Source: DATGPD01 sp041398565
GTDB taxonomy: Bacteria > Planctomycetota > UBA1135 > UBA2386
Assembly: GCA_041398565.1 (NCBI GenBank)
Contig: JAWKUN010000004.1
Coordinates: forward strand, 1,054,001-1,118,000
DNA: 64,000 nucleotides
Reading direction: 5' to 3'
In this document: piece by piece, positions 27,417 through 36,880 of the stretch
Numbering within the stretch: position 1 is the stretch's first letter
How the letters are laid out: each line of letters opens with the position of its first letter
Made by a program: the position numbers and the translations under genes
The notes under the pieces: model-generated
What the model was told of the DNA's origin: nothing
Database searches by the model: none
What the model saw: the letters and a program-made list of their open reading frames with translations, nothing else

Positions 27417-27546
27417 GACTCGGCTCTCGCCGTGCGACCGCGCGCGAACCTACAAGAACGCCGAGGGTCGCCACAAGCGCAGAGCCGACGCACCGGCGCC
27501 GGATCCCCGCGCTCGGCACCACGGCTGCCGCACGTCCGGGCGCGCG

Positions 27547-30500
27547 CTACCCGTTCGCCTCGAAGCCAACCGCCTCTTCGCCGGCGATGCGGCGCCGCGT
27601 CGCCGACGGCATTCCGCGCTCTTGCGCCTCGGGCGCCTGCCCCGGCTGGATGAGGCTGTCGACCTCGTGCAGCGACACGGCGATGCGCGACGACACGCCG
27701 CGCTTCTGCATGGTGATGCCATAGAGCACCTGGCACGCGGCCATGGTCCGCTTGTGGTGGGTCACCACGCAGAACTGGGTCGGCCCGACGAACTCCTTGA
27801 GCACGCGCAAGAAGCGCTCGACGTTGGTGTCGTCGAGCGCGGCGTCGACCTCGTCCAGGATGCAGAACGGCGACGGCTTCACCTTGAACACGCCGAACAG
27901 GATGGCCAGCGCCGTCATGCTTCGCTCGCCGCCGGACAGCAGGTTGATCGACTGCAGCTCCTTGCCCGGCGGCTTGGCCATGATCTCGATGCCGGCTTCC
28001 AACGCGTCCTCGCCTTGCACCAGGAACATGTCGGCGCGACCGCCCTGGAACAACTTGCGGAAGATGACCTGGAAGTTCTGACGTGCCGCCTCGAAGTTCT
28101 CCTCGAACAGGCGCTTCGACTCTTCCTCGAGCTTGGCCAACGTCTCGAGCAGCGCCTTGCGCGCCTCCTTGAGGTCGGTGACCTCCTTCTCGAGGAAGAC
28201 GATGCTCCCCTCTTCTTCCTCGAGCTCGCGCACGGCGTCGAGGTTCACCGAACCCAGACGTTCGATCTGTGCCTGCAGGCTGTTGGCCTCCTTGGCGGCG
28301 CTGTCGAAGTCGAAGTCGGGATGCACCCACAGCGGGGTCAGCGCCCGCTCGGCCTCGAGCGACGCCGGCGGCACTGGCGGCCCCAGCAGCAGCACGAAGG
28401 TGCCGTCTGCGGCCGCCGCCTCGCCAGGGAGCGGCCCTACGAGCTCGTGCGTCTCGACGCCGTAGCCCGTCACTTCGCCCAGCACGCGGCGCAGCTCGAT
28501 CTCGACGTCGTCGCGCAGCCGCTCCTCGAGCCGAACGAACCGGTGCTCGCACTCCGAGCGCTGCAGGCGCTGAGCGGTCACCGCCTCGGCGAACCGCTGG
28601 CGCTCGAGCTCGATCTGCTGGGTCTGGCTCCGCACCTCGACCAGGCGCGCGCGCGCGACCTCGACGCGGGCGCCCGCGGCGTCGCGGTCGCCGACCACCG
28701 CGGCCGCCGCCTCGGCGAGCTCCTCGGCCCGGCCGCGGCACGCCTCCGCCTCGGCGGTCGATTCCTCCGCGCCGCTGCGCGCCTCCTGCGCGCGTTGCTG
28801 CAGGTCGGCGCAGGCGCGCTGCAAGTCGTCGAGCGCCTCCTCCTGTACGCGCAGCTGGCGCCGCAGACCGTCGCGGTCGGTGCCGGCCTCGACCTGACGC
28901 AGCCGCACCTCTTGCTCGGCCTGCTGTGCTTGCGTCGCCGCCGACTGCGACGCCGCCAGCAAACCCGCCAGCTCCGCCTCGCGCGCCGCCGCGTTCTTCT
29001 CGCGGCGCTGGATCAGCATGCTGCGCAGCAGATCCTCGGAGAGTGCCACCAGCGCCGTCAGGCGCTGCCGCCGCAGGTCGTCGCCTTCGAGCTGCAGGGC
29101 CTCGGCCGAGCGCTCGAGCTCGTGGTGGCGACCGACGGCGCGCGCGAGACCGGCGCGCGCCTCCTGCTCGTCCTTGCGCAGCTGCTCCAGCTCGTGTGCC
29201 AGCGTCTGGCCCTGCTGCTCGAGGTCCGCCGCGCGCCCCTCGATGTGTCCGCGGTCGTGCTCGAGGGCGCTCAGCGAGGTCTGCAACCCGGCCGCCTCGG
29301 TCTCCAGCGCCGCGATCTGCGCGCGCCGCACCACCAGGCCGCGCTGCGCGTCGGTGCCGCCCGACGTGCCGCCCTCGATGCGCGGACCGCACAGCAACGC
29401 GCCCTGCGGCGTGACGAAGGCGAGGTCGGGGCGCCGTGCGTCGGCGTGCTGCAGGCTGTCCACGAGACAGACGCCGCGCAGCAGCCAGTTGAGCAGTCGC
29501 CGGGCCTGCGGTGCACACCGCGCGCGCTCGGCGAGCAGAGCCGCCCCGTCGGGCAAGGGCGGATGCGGGCGGTCGTCGAGCTCGACGCCGAACTCCTCCT
29601 CCACCAGCAGCAGCGCGCGGCCGCGGCCGTTGGCGGCGAGGTCGGCGATCATCGCGTCGGCGTTGGCACGCGTGTCGACCACCAACGCCTGGGCGAACGA
29701 GCCGAGCGCGGCCTCGAGAGCGGCGCCGAGCTCGAGATCGACCTGCAGGAGGTCGAGCAGACTGCCGCGCAAGCCTTCGGGCCTGTTCTGCAGCAGGTAG
29801 CGCGGCCCCTGGTCGAGCCCCTCGAGGCGGCTCTCCATGTCGCGCAACACGCGCAAGCGGCCGGTGACCTCCGACAGACTCTCACGCAGATCGGCCTCGC
29901 GCCGCGCCAGGTCTGCCGCGTCGCGGTCCACCGCCGCCATCGCCTGCAGCAACCCCGCTTCGGCTTCGCGCACGCCCGCGATGCGCGCCTGCAGACCGTC
30001 GACCACGCCCTGCAGCTCGGCGCGGGTACCATCCACCTCGGCCAGCTCGGCCGCCACCGCGGTGACACGCTCGGCCACCCGCGCCGCGCGCTGGTCGGTG
30101 GCCTTGATCTGCGCCTCGTGTCCGTGCGCGCGGTTGCGCTGCGCGGTGCGTTCGTGGATGCACTCGAGCACCGCGTTGCGCGCGCCCTCGCGCTCGTGCA
30201 CCGCGGCCCGCAGCCCTTCTTGCTGGGCGCGCAGCACCTCGCGCCGCTCGTCCATCACCTTGCTGAGCTCGATGATCTCCTCTTCGAGCTGCACCAAGCG
30301 CGCACGCCCCTCCTCCAGCGAGGCCAGCTTGTCCTGCTGCTGGCCGCGCAAGGCCTCGTGGCGCTCGAGCGCCTGCTCGGCCTGGGCCGTCAGCTCGCGC
30401 GCGCGCGTCCCGTGCGTCTCGGCCCGGTGACGCGCCGCCTCTTCCTGAGAGGTCAGGCCGCGCAGGCGTTCCTGGACCTCCTCGTAGGCGAGGCGCGCCT

Positions 30501-31329
30501 GCTCGATCTCGGCCTCGACCTCGCCGACCTGCGCCGCCATCGCCGCGCGCTGTTCCTCGAGCGCAGCTGCTTGCGCCTGAGCCTCGGCGAGGGCCGCCGC
30601 CACCGCTGCCTGCTGCTGGCGCAGTTCGGCACCCTCGCGCACGGCCAGCGCCGTGCGCAAATCGCGCAGCTGCGCCCGCAGCTCGCGGTAGCGACGCGCC
30701 TTGCCGGCCTGCACCTTGAGGCTGCGCACGCGACGACTGCGATCCTCGAGCAAGTCGGTGACGCGTGCCAGGTTCTGCTCGGTGCGCTCGAGGCGGCGCA
30801 GAGCCTCCTTCTTCTGCACCTTGAACTTGCTGATGCCGGCTGCCTCCTCGAAGATCGCGCGCCGCGCTACGGCATCCGCGGACAGCAAGGCGTCGATACG
30901 GCCCTGCTCCATCACCGAGTAGGCGCCGACCCCGAGTCCGGTGTCCATCAGCAGGTCGCGCACGTCCTTGAGACGCACCGGCTCGCCGTTGACCAGGTAG
31001 TCCGACTCCTTGTCGCGGTTGAGACGCCGGCCGATGGTGACCTCGGTGCGACCACCGAGTCCCCCGGCATGATCCTCGAGGGTGACGGACACCTCGGCCA
31101 CCGCCATGGCGTCGCGTCCTTGCGCACCCTTGAAGATGACGTCGGTCATCTCGTTGCCGCGCAGGCTGCGCGCGCGTTGGTCGCCCAGCACCCACTTGAG
31201 GGCATCGACGACGTTGGACTTGCCGCAGCCGTTGGGGCCGACGATCCCGGTGAGGCCAGAGTCGAACTCCAACTCGGTGCGGTCGGCGAACGACTTGAAG
31301 CCGCGACAGACCAGGCGCTTCAGATGCAT
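27547..31329 (-). CDS. smc: chromosome segregation protein SMC
   Basis: Structural maintenance of chromosomes ATPase that, with ScpA/ScpB, condenses and segregates DNA. It is 1260 residues long with Walker A GPNGCGKSNVV near residue 32, two long coiled coils (about 165-500 and 670-1010), a hinge at about 510-665, the ABC signature LLSGGERSMTA near 1133 and Walker B CILDEVDAALDD near 1160. Start taken at MHLKRLVCRGFKSFA. It ends with a short basic tail. It follows the ATP-cone gene by 49 bases. Confidence 0.97.
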   Translation of the reverse strand: MHLKRLVCRGFKSFADRTELEFDSGLTGIVGPNGCGKSNVVDALKWVLGDQRARSLRGNEMTDVIFKGAQGRDAMAVAEVSVTLEDHAGGLGGRTEVTIGRRLNRDKESDYLVNGEPVRLKDVRDLLMDTGLGVGAYSVMEQGRIDALLSADAVARRAIFEEAAGISKFKVQKKEALRRLERTEQNLARVTDLLEDRSRRVRSLKVQAGKARRYRELRAQLRDLRTALAVREGAELRQQQAAVAAALAEAQAQAAALEEQRAAMAAQVGEVEAEIEQARLAYEEVQERLRGLTSQEEAARHRAETHGTRARELTAQAEQALERHEALRGQQQDKLASLEEGRARLVQLEEEIIELSKVMDERREVLRAQQEGLRAAVHEREGARNAVLECIHERTAQRNRAHGHEAQIKATDQRAARVAERVTAVAAELAEVDGTRAELQGVVDGLQARIAGVREAEAGLLQAMAAVDRDAADLARREADLRESLSEVTGRLRVLRDMESRLEGLDQGPRYLLQNRPEGLRGSLLDLLQVDLELGAALEAALGSFAQALVVDTRANADAMIADLAANGRGRALLLVEEEFGVELDDRPHPPLPDGAALLAERARCAPQARRLLNWLLRGVCLVDSLQHADARRPDLAFVTPQGALLCGPRIEGGTSGGTDAQRGLVVRRAQIAALETEAAGLQTSLSALEHDRGHIEGRAADLEQQGQTLAHELEQLRKDEQEARAGLARAVGRHHELERSAEALQLEGDDLRRQRLTALVALSEDLLRSMLIQRREKNAAAREAELAGLLAASQSAATQAQQAEQEVRLRQVEAGTDRDGLRRQLRVQEEALDDLQRACADLQQRAQEARSGAEESTAEAEACRGRAEELAEAAAAVVGDRDAAGARVEVARARLVEVRSQTQQIELERQRFAEAVTAQRLQRSECEHRFVRLEERLRDDVEIELRRVLGEVTGYGVETHELVGPLPGEAAAADGTFVLLLGPPVPPASLEAERALTPLWVHPDFDFDSAAKEANSLQAQIERLGSVNLDAVRELEEEEGSIVFLEKEVTDLKEARKALLETLAKLEEESKRLFEENFEAARQNFQVIFRKLFQGGRADMFLVQGEDALEAGIEIMAKPPGKELQSINLLSGGERSMTALAILFGVFKVKPSPFCILDEVDAALDDTNVERFLRVLKEFVGPTQFCVVTHHKRTMAACQVLYGITMQKRGVSSRIAVSLHEVDSLIQPGQAPEAQERGMPSATRRRIAGEEAVGFEANG

Positions 31330-31378
31330 GCGGATCGTGGGCTCGAAAGGGAGGAAGGCGGCGGAGCGAACAGACGGC

Positions 31379-31783
31379 TCACGGGGCGCGGTCGGATTCG
31401 GAGGACAGGTGCCGGCGGCCGACCGCCGCGAGTGCGTCGTCGGCCGTGAGGTCGCAGCGAAGGGCCACGGCGGAGCCGAGCTCCGCGCGACGCCGGGAGC
31501 GCTCGCTGCGCACCGACGCATACGCCGCCGCGGCCCGCGCGTGCCCGGCGGCGATCAGGACACGCCCCACCGCGTCGGCGACCACCGCCGTCTGCACGGC
31601 AGCGGTATCGCCGCGCGCGCGCAGTCCGACGATCACCGCGGCAGCCAGCTCCGTCGCCAGCCAGTCGTCGGCGGCCTCGGCGGCGATCAGCGCCAGACGG
31701 ATCGAGCGCGCCAGCTTGGTGGCGCGCAACCACTCGCGACGGCCATCACGCTTCTCGACCAGAAAATCCACTTGCCTTCTCAC
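31379..31783 (-). CDS. stand-alone ATP-cone domain protein
   Basis: A 134-residue protein consisting mostly of one ATP-cone: VEKRDGRREWLRATKLARSI, then a helical middle, then VLIAAGHARAAAAYASVRSE. This is the nucleotide-sensing domain found in NrdR and ribonucleotide reductases, but here with no catalytic or DNA-binding partner domain. A very good ribosome binding site (GGGAGGGAG) precedes its GTG start, which lies inside the 3' end of nrdR (38-base overlap). It may modulate NrdR or a reductase; this is inference. The last 30 residues have no recognisable match. Confidence 0.78.
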   Translation of the reverse strand: MRRQVDFLVEKRDGRREWLRATKLARSIRLALIAAEAADDWLATELAAAVIVGLRARGDTAAVQTAVVADAVGRVLIAAGHARAAAAYASVRSERSRRRAELGSAVALRCDLTADDALAAVGRRHLSSESDRAP

Positions 31784-32252
31784 GGGCTCCCTCCCCGTTG
31801 CGGTGCTCCAACATCGGCCGCAGCTCCTCGAGGAACTGTGCCGCATCCTTGAACTCGCGGTAGACCGACGCGAACCGAACGTAGGCCACGGAGTCGAGCT
31901 GACGCAGCTCCTGCATGATGAGATTGCCGATCACCTTGCTCGGCACCTCTTTGTCGAACGCCTCCATGCACTGGCGCTCGACACGATCGACGATGACCTC
32001 GATCTGGTCGGTGGTGACCGGCCGCTTCTCGCACGCGCGCAGCAGGCCGTTGCGGACCTTGACGCGATCGAACTCGACGCGGTCACCGTCCTTCTTGACG
32101 ACGCGCAGCGGCGTCGCCTCGGCACGCTCGTAGGTGGTGTAGCGGCGCCCGCACGACTGGCAGTGGCGGCGGCGACGGATGGCGAATCCATCGGCGCTGG
32201 CGCGCGAGTCGATGACCCGGTCTTCGTCTGCCTTGCAGTATGGACAGCGCAT
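31746..32252 (-). CDS. nrdR: transcriptional repressor NrdR
   Basis: Represses ribonucleotide reductase genes in response to ATP/dATP. The 168-residue protein has the N-terminal zinc ribbon with Cys3, Cys6, Cys31 and Cys34 and the ATP-cone starting RVVKKDGDRVEFDRVKVRNG, as in all NrdR. The conserved VRFASVYREF follows. No reductase gene and no clear NrdR box (two ACAnnnTATATnnTGT-like sites) are visible in the window. The 3' end overlaps a second ATP-cone gene. Confidence 0.96.
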   Translation of the reverse strand: MRCPYCKADEDRVIDSRASADGFAIRRRRHCQSCGRRYTTYERAEATPLRVVKKDGDRVEFDRVKVRNGLLRACEKRPVTTDQIEVIVDRVERQCMEAFDKEVPSKVIGNLIMQELRQLDSVAYVRFASVYREFKDAAQFLEELRPMLEHRNGEGAREKASGFSGREA

Positions 32253-32399
32253 GCGGCCGATGGAAACGAGACGCCCGAGCGTCCGCCGCACTGACCTGCG
32301 GCGACCCACCCGTGGCAGTGCTCGGGAGACTACCTCCCCCATAACTTGTGTGTCAAAGCCTTTCTGTGACGACGTGCGGAACAGCGGAACCTGACCCCA

Positions 32400-33719
32400 T
32401 CACTTGCCGAGGCAGAAGCGCGCGAAGATGCGGTCGAGCACCGCCTCCGCCGACGAACTGCCGTGCACGTCGGCCAGAGCACGCAGTGCCAACGCGATGT
32501 CCGCGGCCGCCAGCTCGTCGGCCTCCCCGGTCGCCGCCGCGCGGGCGCGGGCCACCGCGTCGGCCGCTTCGCCCAGAGCCGCGCGCCAGCGTGCCGCGCC
32601 TGGCGCTGCCGCCCCCAAGGCCAAGCACTCACCGAGGTGAGCCCGCAAGGCGGCGATCCCGTCGCCGGTCCGGCTGCTCACGGCGAAGACCGACGCCGCG
32701 GGGACCCCCAGACGTTCGGCGAGGGTTTGCAGGCGCACGAGAGAATCCGGACCTGGCGCCAGGTCGCGCTTGGCGCCGACGAGCGCCGCCACTGGCAGCC
32801 GCTCGGGCACGGCAGGCGCGCTCGGCGCCGTCAGGTCGACGAGGGCGAGGACGCCCCCGGCTCCTGCGCCGATCCGATCGCGCAGGTGCAGCGCCGCCGC
32901 ATCGACTTCCGACGGAGCCTCCAGGTCTCCGGGCGCATCCAGCAGGGTGACCCCGCCCGCCATCGGCACCGGAACCACGTCGCGGGTCGTGCCGGCGCGT
33001 TCGCCCACCAGCACCGCCTCGCGCCCGGCGAGAGCGTTGCACAACGAAGACTTGCCGGCGTTGGCAGCGCCCACCAGCAGGAGATCGCCGGCCGGCCGCG
33101 GTTGCGGCAGCTGCGCCAGCACCTGCGCCAACAGGTCCCCGGCCGCCACCGTCGCCCCCAGCCACTGCGAGGGCTCGACGGCGCCGGTCTCGTCGGCGAC
33201 GAAGTCGAGGCCCGACTCGAGCACGGCACACGCATCTTCGAGGTGCGAGCGCACGCGCGCCACAGCGGCCGCCAACCCGCCCGAGAGCGCGTAGACCGCC
33301 GCGCTGCGCGCGCGCTCGTCGTCGGCCGCGATGAGATCGGCCACCGCCTCGGCCTGCTCGAGGCGCAACCGGCCGTTCTCGAACGCGCGCCGGCTGAACT
33401 CGCCGGGACTCGGAGCTCGCACGCCGAGCTCTTCGAGCGCGGCCAGCACGCAGTGCATCAGCAGCGGCGCCCCCGGCAGGTGCAGTTCCACGACGTCCTC
33501 CCCGGTGTAGGAGCCCGGTGCCGGCATCACCATGCACGACGCCGGCACCTCCGCCTGGCGGACGCGGACGCGGCCGGCGAAGACACCGCGGCGCGACGGC
33601 GGAGCAGGGACGACGAGCGCCCGCACCGCGGCCAACGCGCCGGGCCCCGAGATGCGGATGACGCCGCGCGGGCTCGCGCCGGGCGGCGACGCCACGGCGG
33701 CGATGGTGTCGCCGAACAT
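32400..33719 (-). CDS. mnmE: tRNA uridine-5-carboxymethylaminomethyl GTPase MnmE
   Basis: With MnmG modifies the wobble uridine of several tRNAs. The 439-residue protein has the N-terminal formyl-THF-binding domain (FGDTIAAVASPPGASPRGVI, GEDVVELHLPG), helical domain, inserted G domain and the C-terminal FCLGK cysteine motif. The G domain shows G1 GAANAGKSS and G2 AGTTRD, but G3 is DAPG and the G4 motif NKxD is degenerate (GAKRD), which is unusual for guanine specificity. It lies upstream of nrdR. Confidence 0.93.
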   Translation of the reverse strand: MFGDTIAAVASPPGASPRGVIRISGPGALAAVRALVVPAPPSRRGVFAGRVRVRQAEVPASCMVMPAPGSYTGEDVVELHLPGAPLLMHCVLAALEELGVRAPSPGEFSRRAFENGRLRLEQAEAVADLIAADDERARSAAVYALSGGLAAAVARVRSHLEDACAVLESGLDFVADETGAVEPSQWLGATVAAGDLLAQVLAQLPQPRPAGDLLLVGAANAGKSSLCNALAGREAVLVGERAGTTRDVVPVPMAGGVTLLDAPGDLEAPSEVDAAALHLRDRIGAGAGGVLALVDLTAPSAPAVPERLPVAALVGAKRDLAPGPDSLVRLQTLAERLGVPAASVFAVSSRTGDGIAALRAHLGECLALGAAAPGAARWRAALGEAADAVARARAAATGEADELAAADIALALRALADVHGSSSAEAVLDRIFARFCLGK

Positions 33720-33872
33720 GCCACGAGTATGCCGCGGCGAGGCACGCGCCCCACGTTCGGCGACGCGCCCGCCGTCTGGTGAGCGAGCCGGTCGGCAGGT
33801 GCCGCGCCCCTCTCGCCCAGGCCGCCGGTTGCGGCGTGCGCGCGACCGCGGTGCCGGTACAAAGCCGCTCCC

Positions 33873-34670
33873 GTGCGCCCGCCCCTCTTCGACATCGCCG
33901 CCAATCTCACCGCCCCCGCCTTCCATGCCGACCTCGAGCCGGTGCTCGCGCGCGCCCGGGCCGCCGGCGTCGTGTCCCTGGTGGCCGCGGGCACGACCGT
34001 GGACGACAGCGAGCGGGCGGTCGCGCTGGCGCAGGCCCACCGCGGCTACGTGTGGTGCACCACCGGCGTGCATCCACACTACGTGGCGAGCTGCGACGAG
34101 CAGAGCATCCCGCGCCTGCGCGCGCTGGCCGGCGCGGATGGCGTGGTGGCGGTCGGCGAGTGCGGCCTCGACTTCTTCCGCGACCTCAGCCCCCGCCCCA
34201 CCCAGGAGCGGTGGTTCGCGGCGCAGATGCAGCTCGGCTGCGAGCTCGGCCTGCCGCTCTACATGCACGAACGCGACGCGCACGCCCGCTTCCTGGCGAT
34301 GGTGCGCGAGTTCCGCCCACAGATGCTGCGGGGCGTGGTCCACTGCTTCACCGGCGACGCCGCCGCACTGCGCGCCTATCTCGACCTCGACCTGCACGTC
34401 GGCATCACGGGTTGGATCTGCGACGAACGTCGCGGCCGCGGTCTACAGGAGCTGGTGCGCGTGGTGCCGCGCGAGCGCCTGATGGTCGAAACCGACTCGC
34501 CCTACCTGATCCCGCGAACCATCGTGCCCAAGCCGAAGAGCGGGCGCAACGAACCGGCGCACCTGCCGTGGGTCGTCGAGATGGTGGCGCGCTGCCGCGG
34601 CGAGACCACCGAAGAGGTCGCCGCCTCCACGACACAGGTGGCGCGCGAATTCTTCGGCCTGACGGCTTGA
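33873..34670 (+). CDS. tatD: TatD family metal-dependent hydrolase (DNase)
   Basis: A 265-residue amidohydrolase-fold protein. The N-terminus LFDIAANLTAPAF is like TatD proper, and the metal ligands are in TTGVHPHY, GECGLDFFRDLSP, YMHERDAH, VHCFTGDA and ETDSPYLIPR. Characterised TatD proteins are 3'-5' DNases. GTG start; TACAAA lies 9 bases upstream. It diverges from mnmE. Confidence 0.93.
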   Translation: MRPPLFDIAANLTAPAFHADLEPVLARARAAGVVSLVAAGTTVDDSERAVALAQAHRGYVWCTTGVHPHYVASCDEQSIPRLRALAGADGVVAVGECGLDFFRDLSPRPTQERWFAAQMQLGCELGLPLYMHERDAHARFLAMVREFRPQMLRGVVHCFTGDAAALRAYLDLDLHVGITGWICDERRGRGLQELVRVVPRERLMVETDSPYLIPRTIVPKPKSGRNEPAHLPWVVEMVARCRGETTEEVAASTTQVAREFFGLTA

Positions 34671-34734
34671 CGCTGGCGGCGCCGCGCGCCGCTCGCCGAT
34701 GTCAGGCGCACGGTCGGCGACGCTGGCTTGCCGC

Positions 34735-34775
34735 GCTGCTGGCTGTCGCCCTTGCGACCGCGAGCCTTCGGCTCA
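34735..34775 (-). repeat. two-hairpin element, partial copy
   Basis: On the minus strand it reads CTGAGCCGAAGGCTC, then GCGGTCGCAAGGGCGAC; relative to the neighbouring full copy the second stem has compensatory changes (GCGATCG...CGATCGC to GCGGTCG...CGAC). The distal part is missing. Confidence 0.7.
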
Positions 34776-34784
34776 GATGGGCCT

Positions 34785-34859
34785 GTGAGAGAATCGAGCG
34801 TACGGGCTCCGAGCCATGTTGCCGGCGATCGCCTTCGCGATCGAGAGCCTTCGGCTCAG
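34785..34859 (-). repeat. two-hairpin element, yidC copy
   Basis: A 75-base copy whose first hairpin (GAGCC-GAA-GGCTC, read on the minus strand) includes the yidC stop codon. It shares the distal segment GCAACATGGCTCGGAG and GTACGCTCG with 46073-46149. It probably forms the 3' end of the yidC mRNA. Confidence 0.8.
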
Positions 34860-36727
34860 AACTGCGGCATGGCCGTCGGCACACCGGGCATCTCCGGCAT
34901 CGGGCCGAGGATCTTCTTGATGAGCCACTGCTCGAAGAAGGCCAGGCTCATCGACGTGCACATGTAGACCAGCAAGCCGCTGGCGTAGTTGTAGAGCAGC
35001 ACGCCGAACAGCAAGAACATCCATCGCATCACCATCTGCATGGTGCGCTGCTGCGGGTCGGTCGGCAGCTTCATGCGGAACATCATGATGCTGTAGAGCA
35101 CCATCCACACCAGCGGCAGCAGGTTGAAGTGCGGCAGCATGTTCCAGCCCAGCCAGCTGAGGTCGAACATCGCGTCGGGCGCGCTCAGGTCCTTGATCCA
35201 GAGGACGAACGGCTGATGGCGCAGGTCGTAGCTGACGCGCAGCGCCGTGAACAAGCCGAAGAACACCGGGATGGTCAGGAACATCGGCAAGCACCCGCCC
35301 AGCGGCGGGAACATCTTGTGCTTGCGGTACAGGAGCATCATCTCCTGCTGCAGCTGCTTCTGATCGTCCTTGTACTTGGCCTGGATCGCGTCGAGCTCGG
35401 GCTTGACGCGCGCCATCTTGGCGCCGAAGGCGCGCATCGCCTTCTGGCTACGGAAGTTCAAGAAGAACACCGCGATCTTGACCAGCACGGTGAGCAGGAT
35501 GATCGCCACGCCCCAGTTGCCGACGATGCCGTGCAAGAACTCGAGCAGGCGGAGCAGGTTGGTGGCCATCCAGGTCACGCCCGGGATGTTGCACACGTTG
35601 AAGCAACCCGGCGGCGTCAGGTCCTCGGTCATCACCGGCTCGAACACCGCATACTCGGGCTGCGCGGCGAAAGCGCCGAACGACTTGGGTCCGAGGAAGA
35701 GGCGCAGCCGGACCGACGACGTCTCCCCCGCCTTCGGCACCGCCAGGCGCAACCCGTAGCGCGGGTACGGCACCGAGTACGCCAACAGGTTGGCATGGGC
35801 GTCGGCCGGGGCGGGCATACCCTGGGCGCGGATGACGGTGAGCGCGTCGCGCGACGACTCGTCGGCTGGCGCGACCAAACCGGCGAAGAAACGGTTGGTC
35901 GACCCGCCCCAACCGATCGTCGCGTCGGTGCTCGCGGTCACCAGGGTCTCGACCTTGCCGCCATCCAGATCGCGCTGACGCTTGACGATGTGCGCGTCCT
36001 TGCCGGCCGTGCGGTCGTGCCAGCCGGCGATCGCGAACGCCGGGCTGCCGCCGATGACGTGCTCCGACTTCGGGTTCGGCAGCATCACGCCGCGCAGGCG
36101 CAGCGGGTAGGCAGTGCCGAGGTCGGGGTCGTCGGCGCGCGTGCTCGACAGCCGGATCTCGAGCTCCAGGTCACGGCGACCGGGCTCGTATCGGAACACC
36201 TTCTCCAGCGTGCGACCGTCCTTGCAGTCGAGCGTGAGCCGCACCTCGTCGCCGTGCGCGTCGATCTGCCAGCGGGTGTGGTCCTCGCGCGCATCGGGAG
36301 CGTCGCCGACCTTCTCCAGCTTCTCGTCGATGCGCACGCGCGCGAACGCGCGCTGCTCGCTGGCCTCCTCGAGCACGAGGAGCAAGACGCCGGCCGGCGA
36401 CGGCTGCACGATCGGATAGTAGTCCTCGGTGTCGTGCTCGGACTTGTCGCGCGCCGCCACCGAGACGTAGTGGTCGAGCAGCCGGATCTCGCGCACGGCA
36501 CCGCCACGCCGATCGAAGGACACGCGGTAGCCGGGGCCGCCCGGTGCGCCGAAGTCGTGGACGACGATGTCTCCCGCCTCGGCCTGCGGCCCGCGCACCG
36601 CGTACGCCTGCGCCGCGGGGGTGGCCGTGGGCGCGCTCGCCGGCTCCTGCGGGTTGCGCGAGTACATCATCCAGACCAGCGCGATGATCAGCGCCGGGAG
36701 CACGAGAGCGGTGAGGCGTCGTTCCAT
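34856..36727 (-). CDS. yidC: membrane protein insertase YidC
   Basis: Inserts and folds inner-membrane proteins with or without SecYEG. The 623-residue protein is the long Gram-negative type: an N-terminal anchor (residues 8-25), a large periplasmic beta domain to about residue 375, then five membrane helices with the conserved NWGVAIILLTVLVKIAVFFL, FPPLGGCLPMFLTIPVFFGL and MMFRMKLPTDPQQRTMQM regions. Its TGA stop forms part of the two-hairpin element. Confidence 0.96.
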   Translation of the reverse strand: MERRLTALVLPALIIALVWMMYSRNPQEPASAPTATPAAQAYAVRGPQAEAGDIVVHDFGAPGGPGYRVSFDRRGGAVREIRLLDHYVSVAARDKSEHDTEDYYPIVQPSPAGVLLLVLEEASEQRAFARVRIDEKLEKVGDAPDAREDHTRWQIDAHGDEVRLTLDCKDGRTLEKVFRYEPGRRDLELEIRLSSTRADDPDLGTAYPLRLRGVMLPNPKSEHVIGGSPAFAIAGWHDRTAGKDAHIVKRQRDLDGGKVETLVTASTDATIGWGGSTNRFFAGLVAPADESSRDALTVIRAQGMPAPADAHANLLAYSVPYPRYGLRLAVPKAGETSSVRLRLFLGPKSFGAFAAQPEYAVFEPVMTEDLTPPGCFNVCNIPGVTWMATNLLRLLEFLHGIVGNWGVAIILLTVLVKIAVFFLNFRSQKAMRAFGAKMARVKPELDAIQAKYKDDQKQLQQEMMLLYRKHKMFPPLGGCLPMFLTIPVFFGLFTALRVSYDLRHQPFVLWIKDLSAPDAMFDLSWLGWNMLPHFNLLPLVWMVLYSIMMFRMKLPTDPQQRTMQMVMRWMFLLFGVLLYNYASGLLVYMCTSMSLAFFEQWLIKKILGPMPEMPGVPTAMPQF

Positions 36728-36826
36728 CGGCCGGGCTCGAATGCCGCCGGAGCAACCCTGCCCCGAGCGGCCACGGAGGGCGCATCTGCTTAGCGACCCT
36801 GGCCAGCGCCGTCGACAAGAATCCGG

Positions 36827-36880
36827 GTCAGCGGCCCTGTGCGAGTCGGCAGCCCTGTGCGAGTCAGCGGCCCTGTGCGA
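36827..36880. repeat. three tandem 18-base units at a stop codon
   Basis: Units start at 36827, 36845 and 36863. The first and third are identical (GTCAGCGGCCCTGTGCGA); the second differs at two positions. The third unit contains the last five codons and the stop of the phosphoesterase gene, so the repeats duplicate its C-terminus after the stop. Confidence 0.85.
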
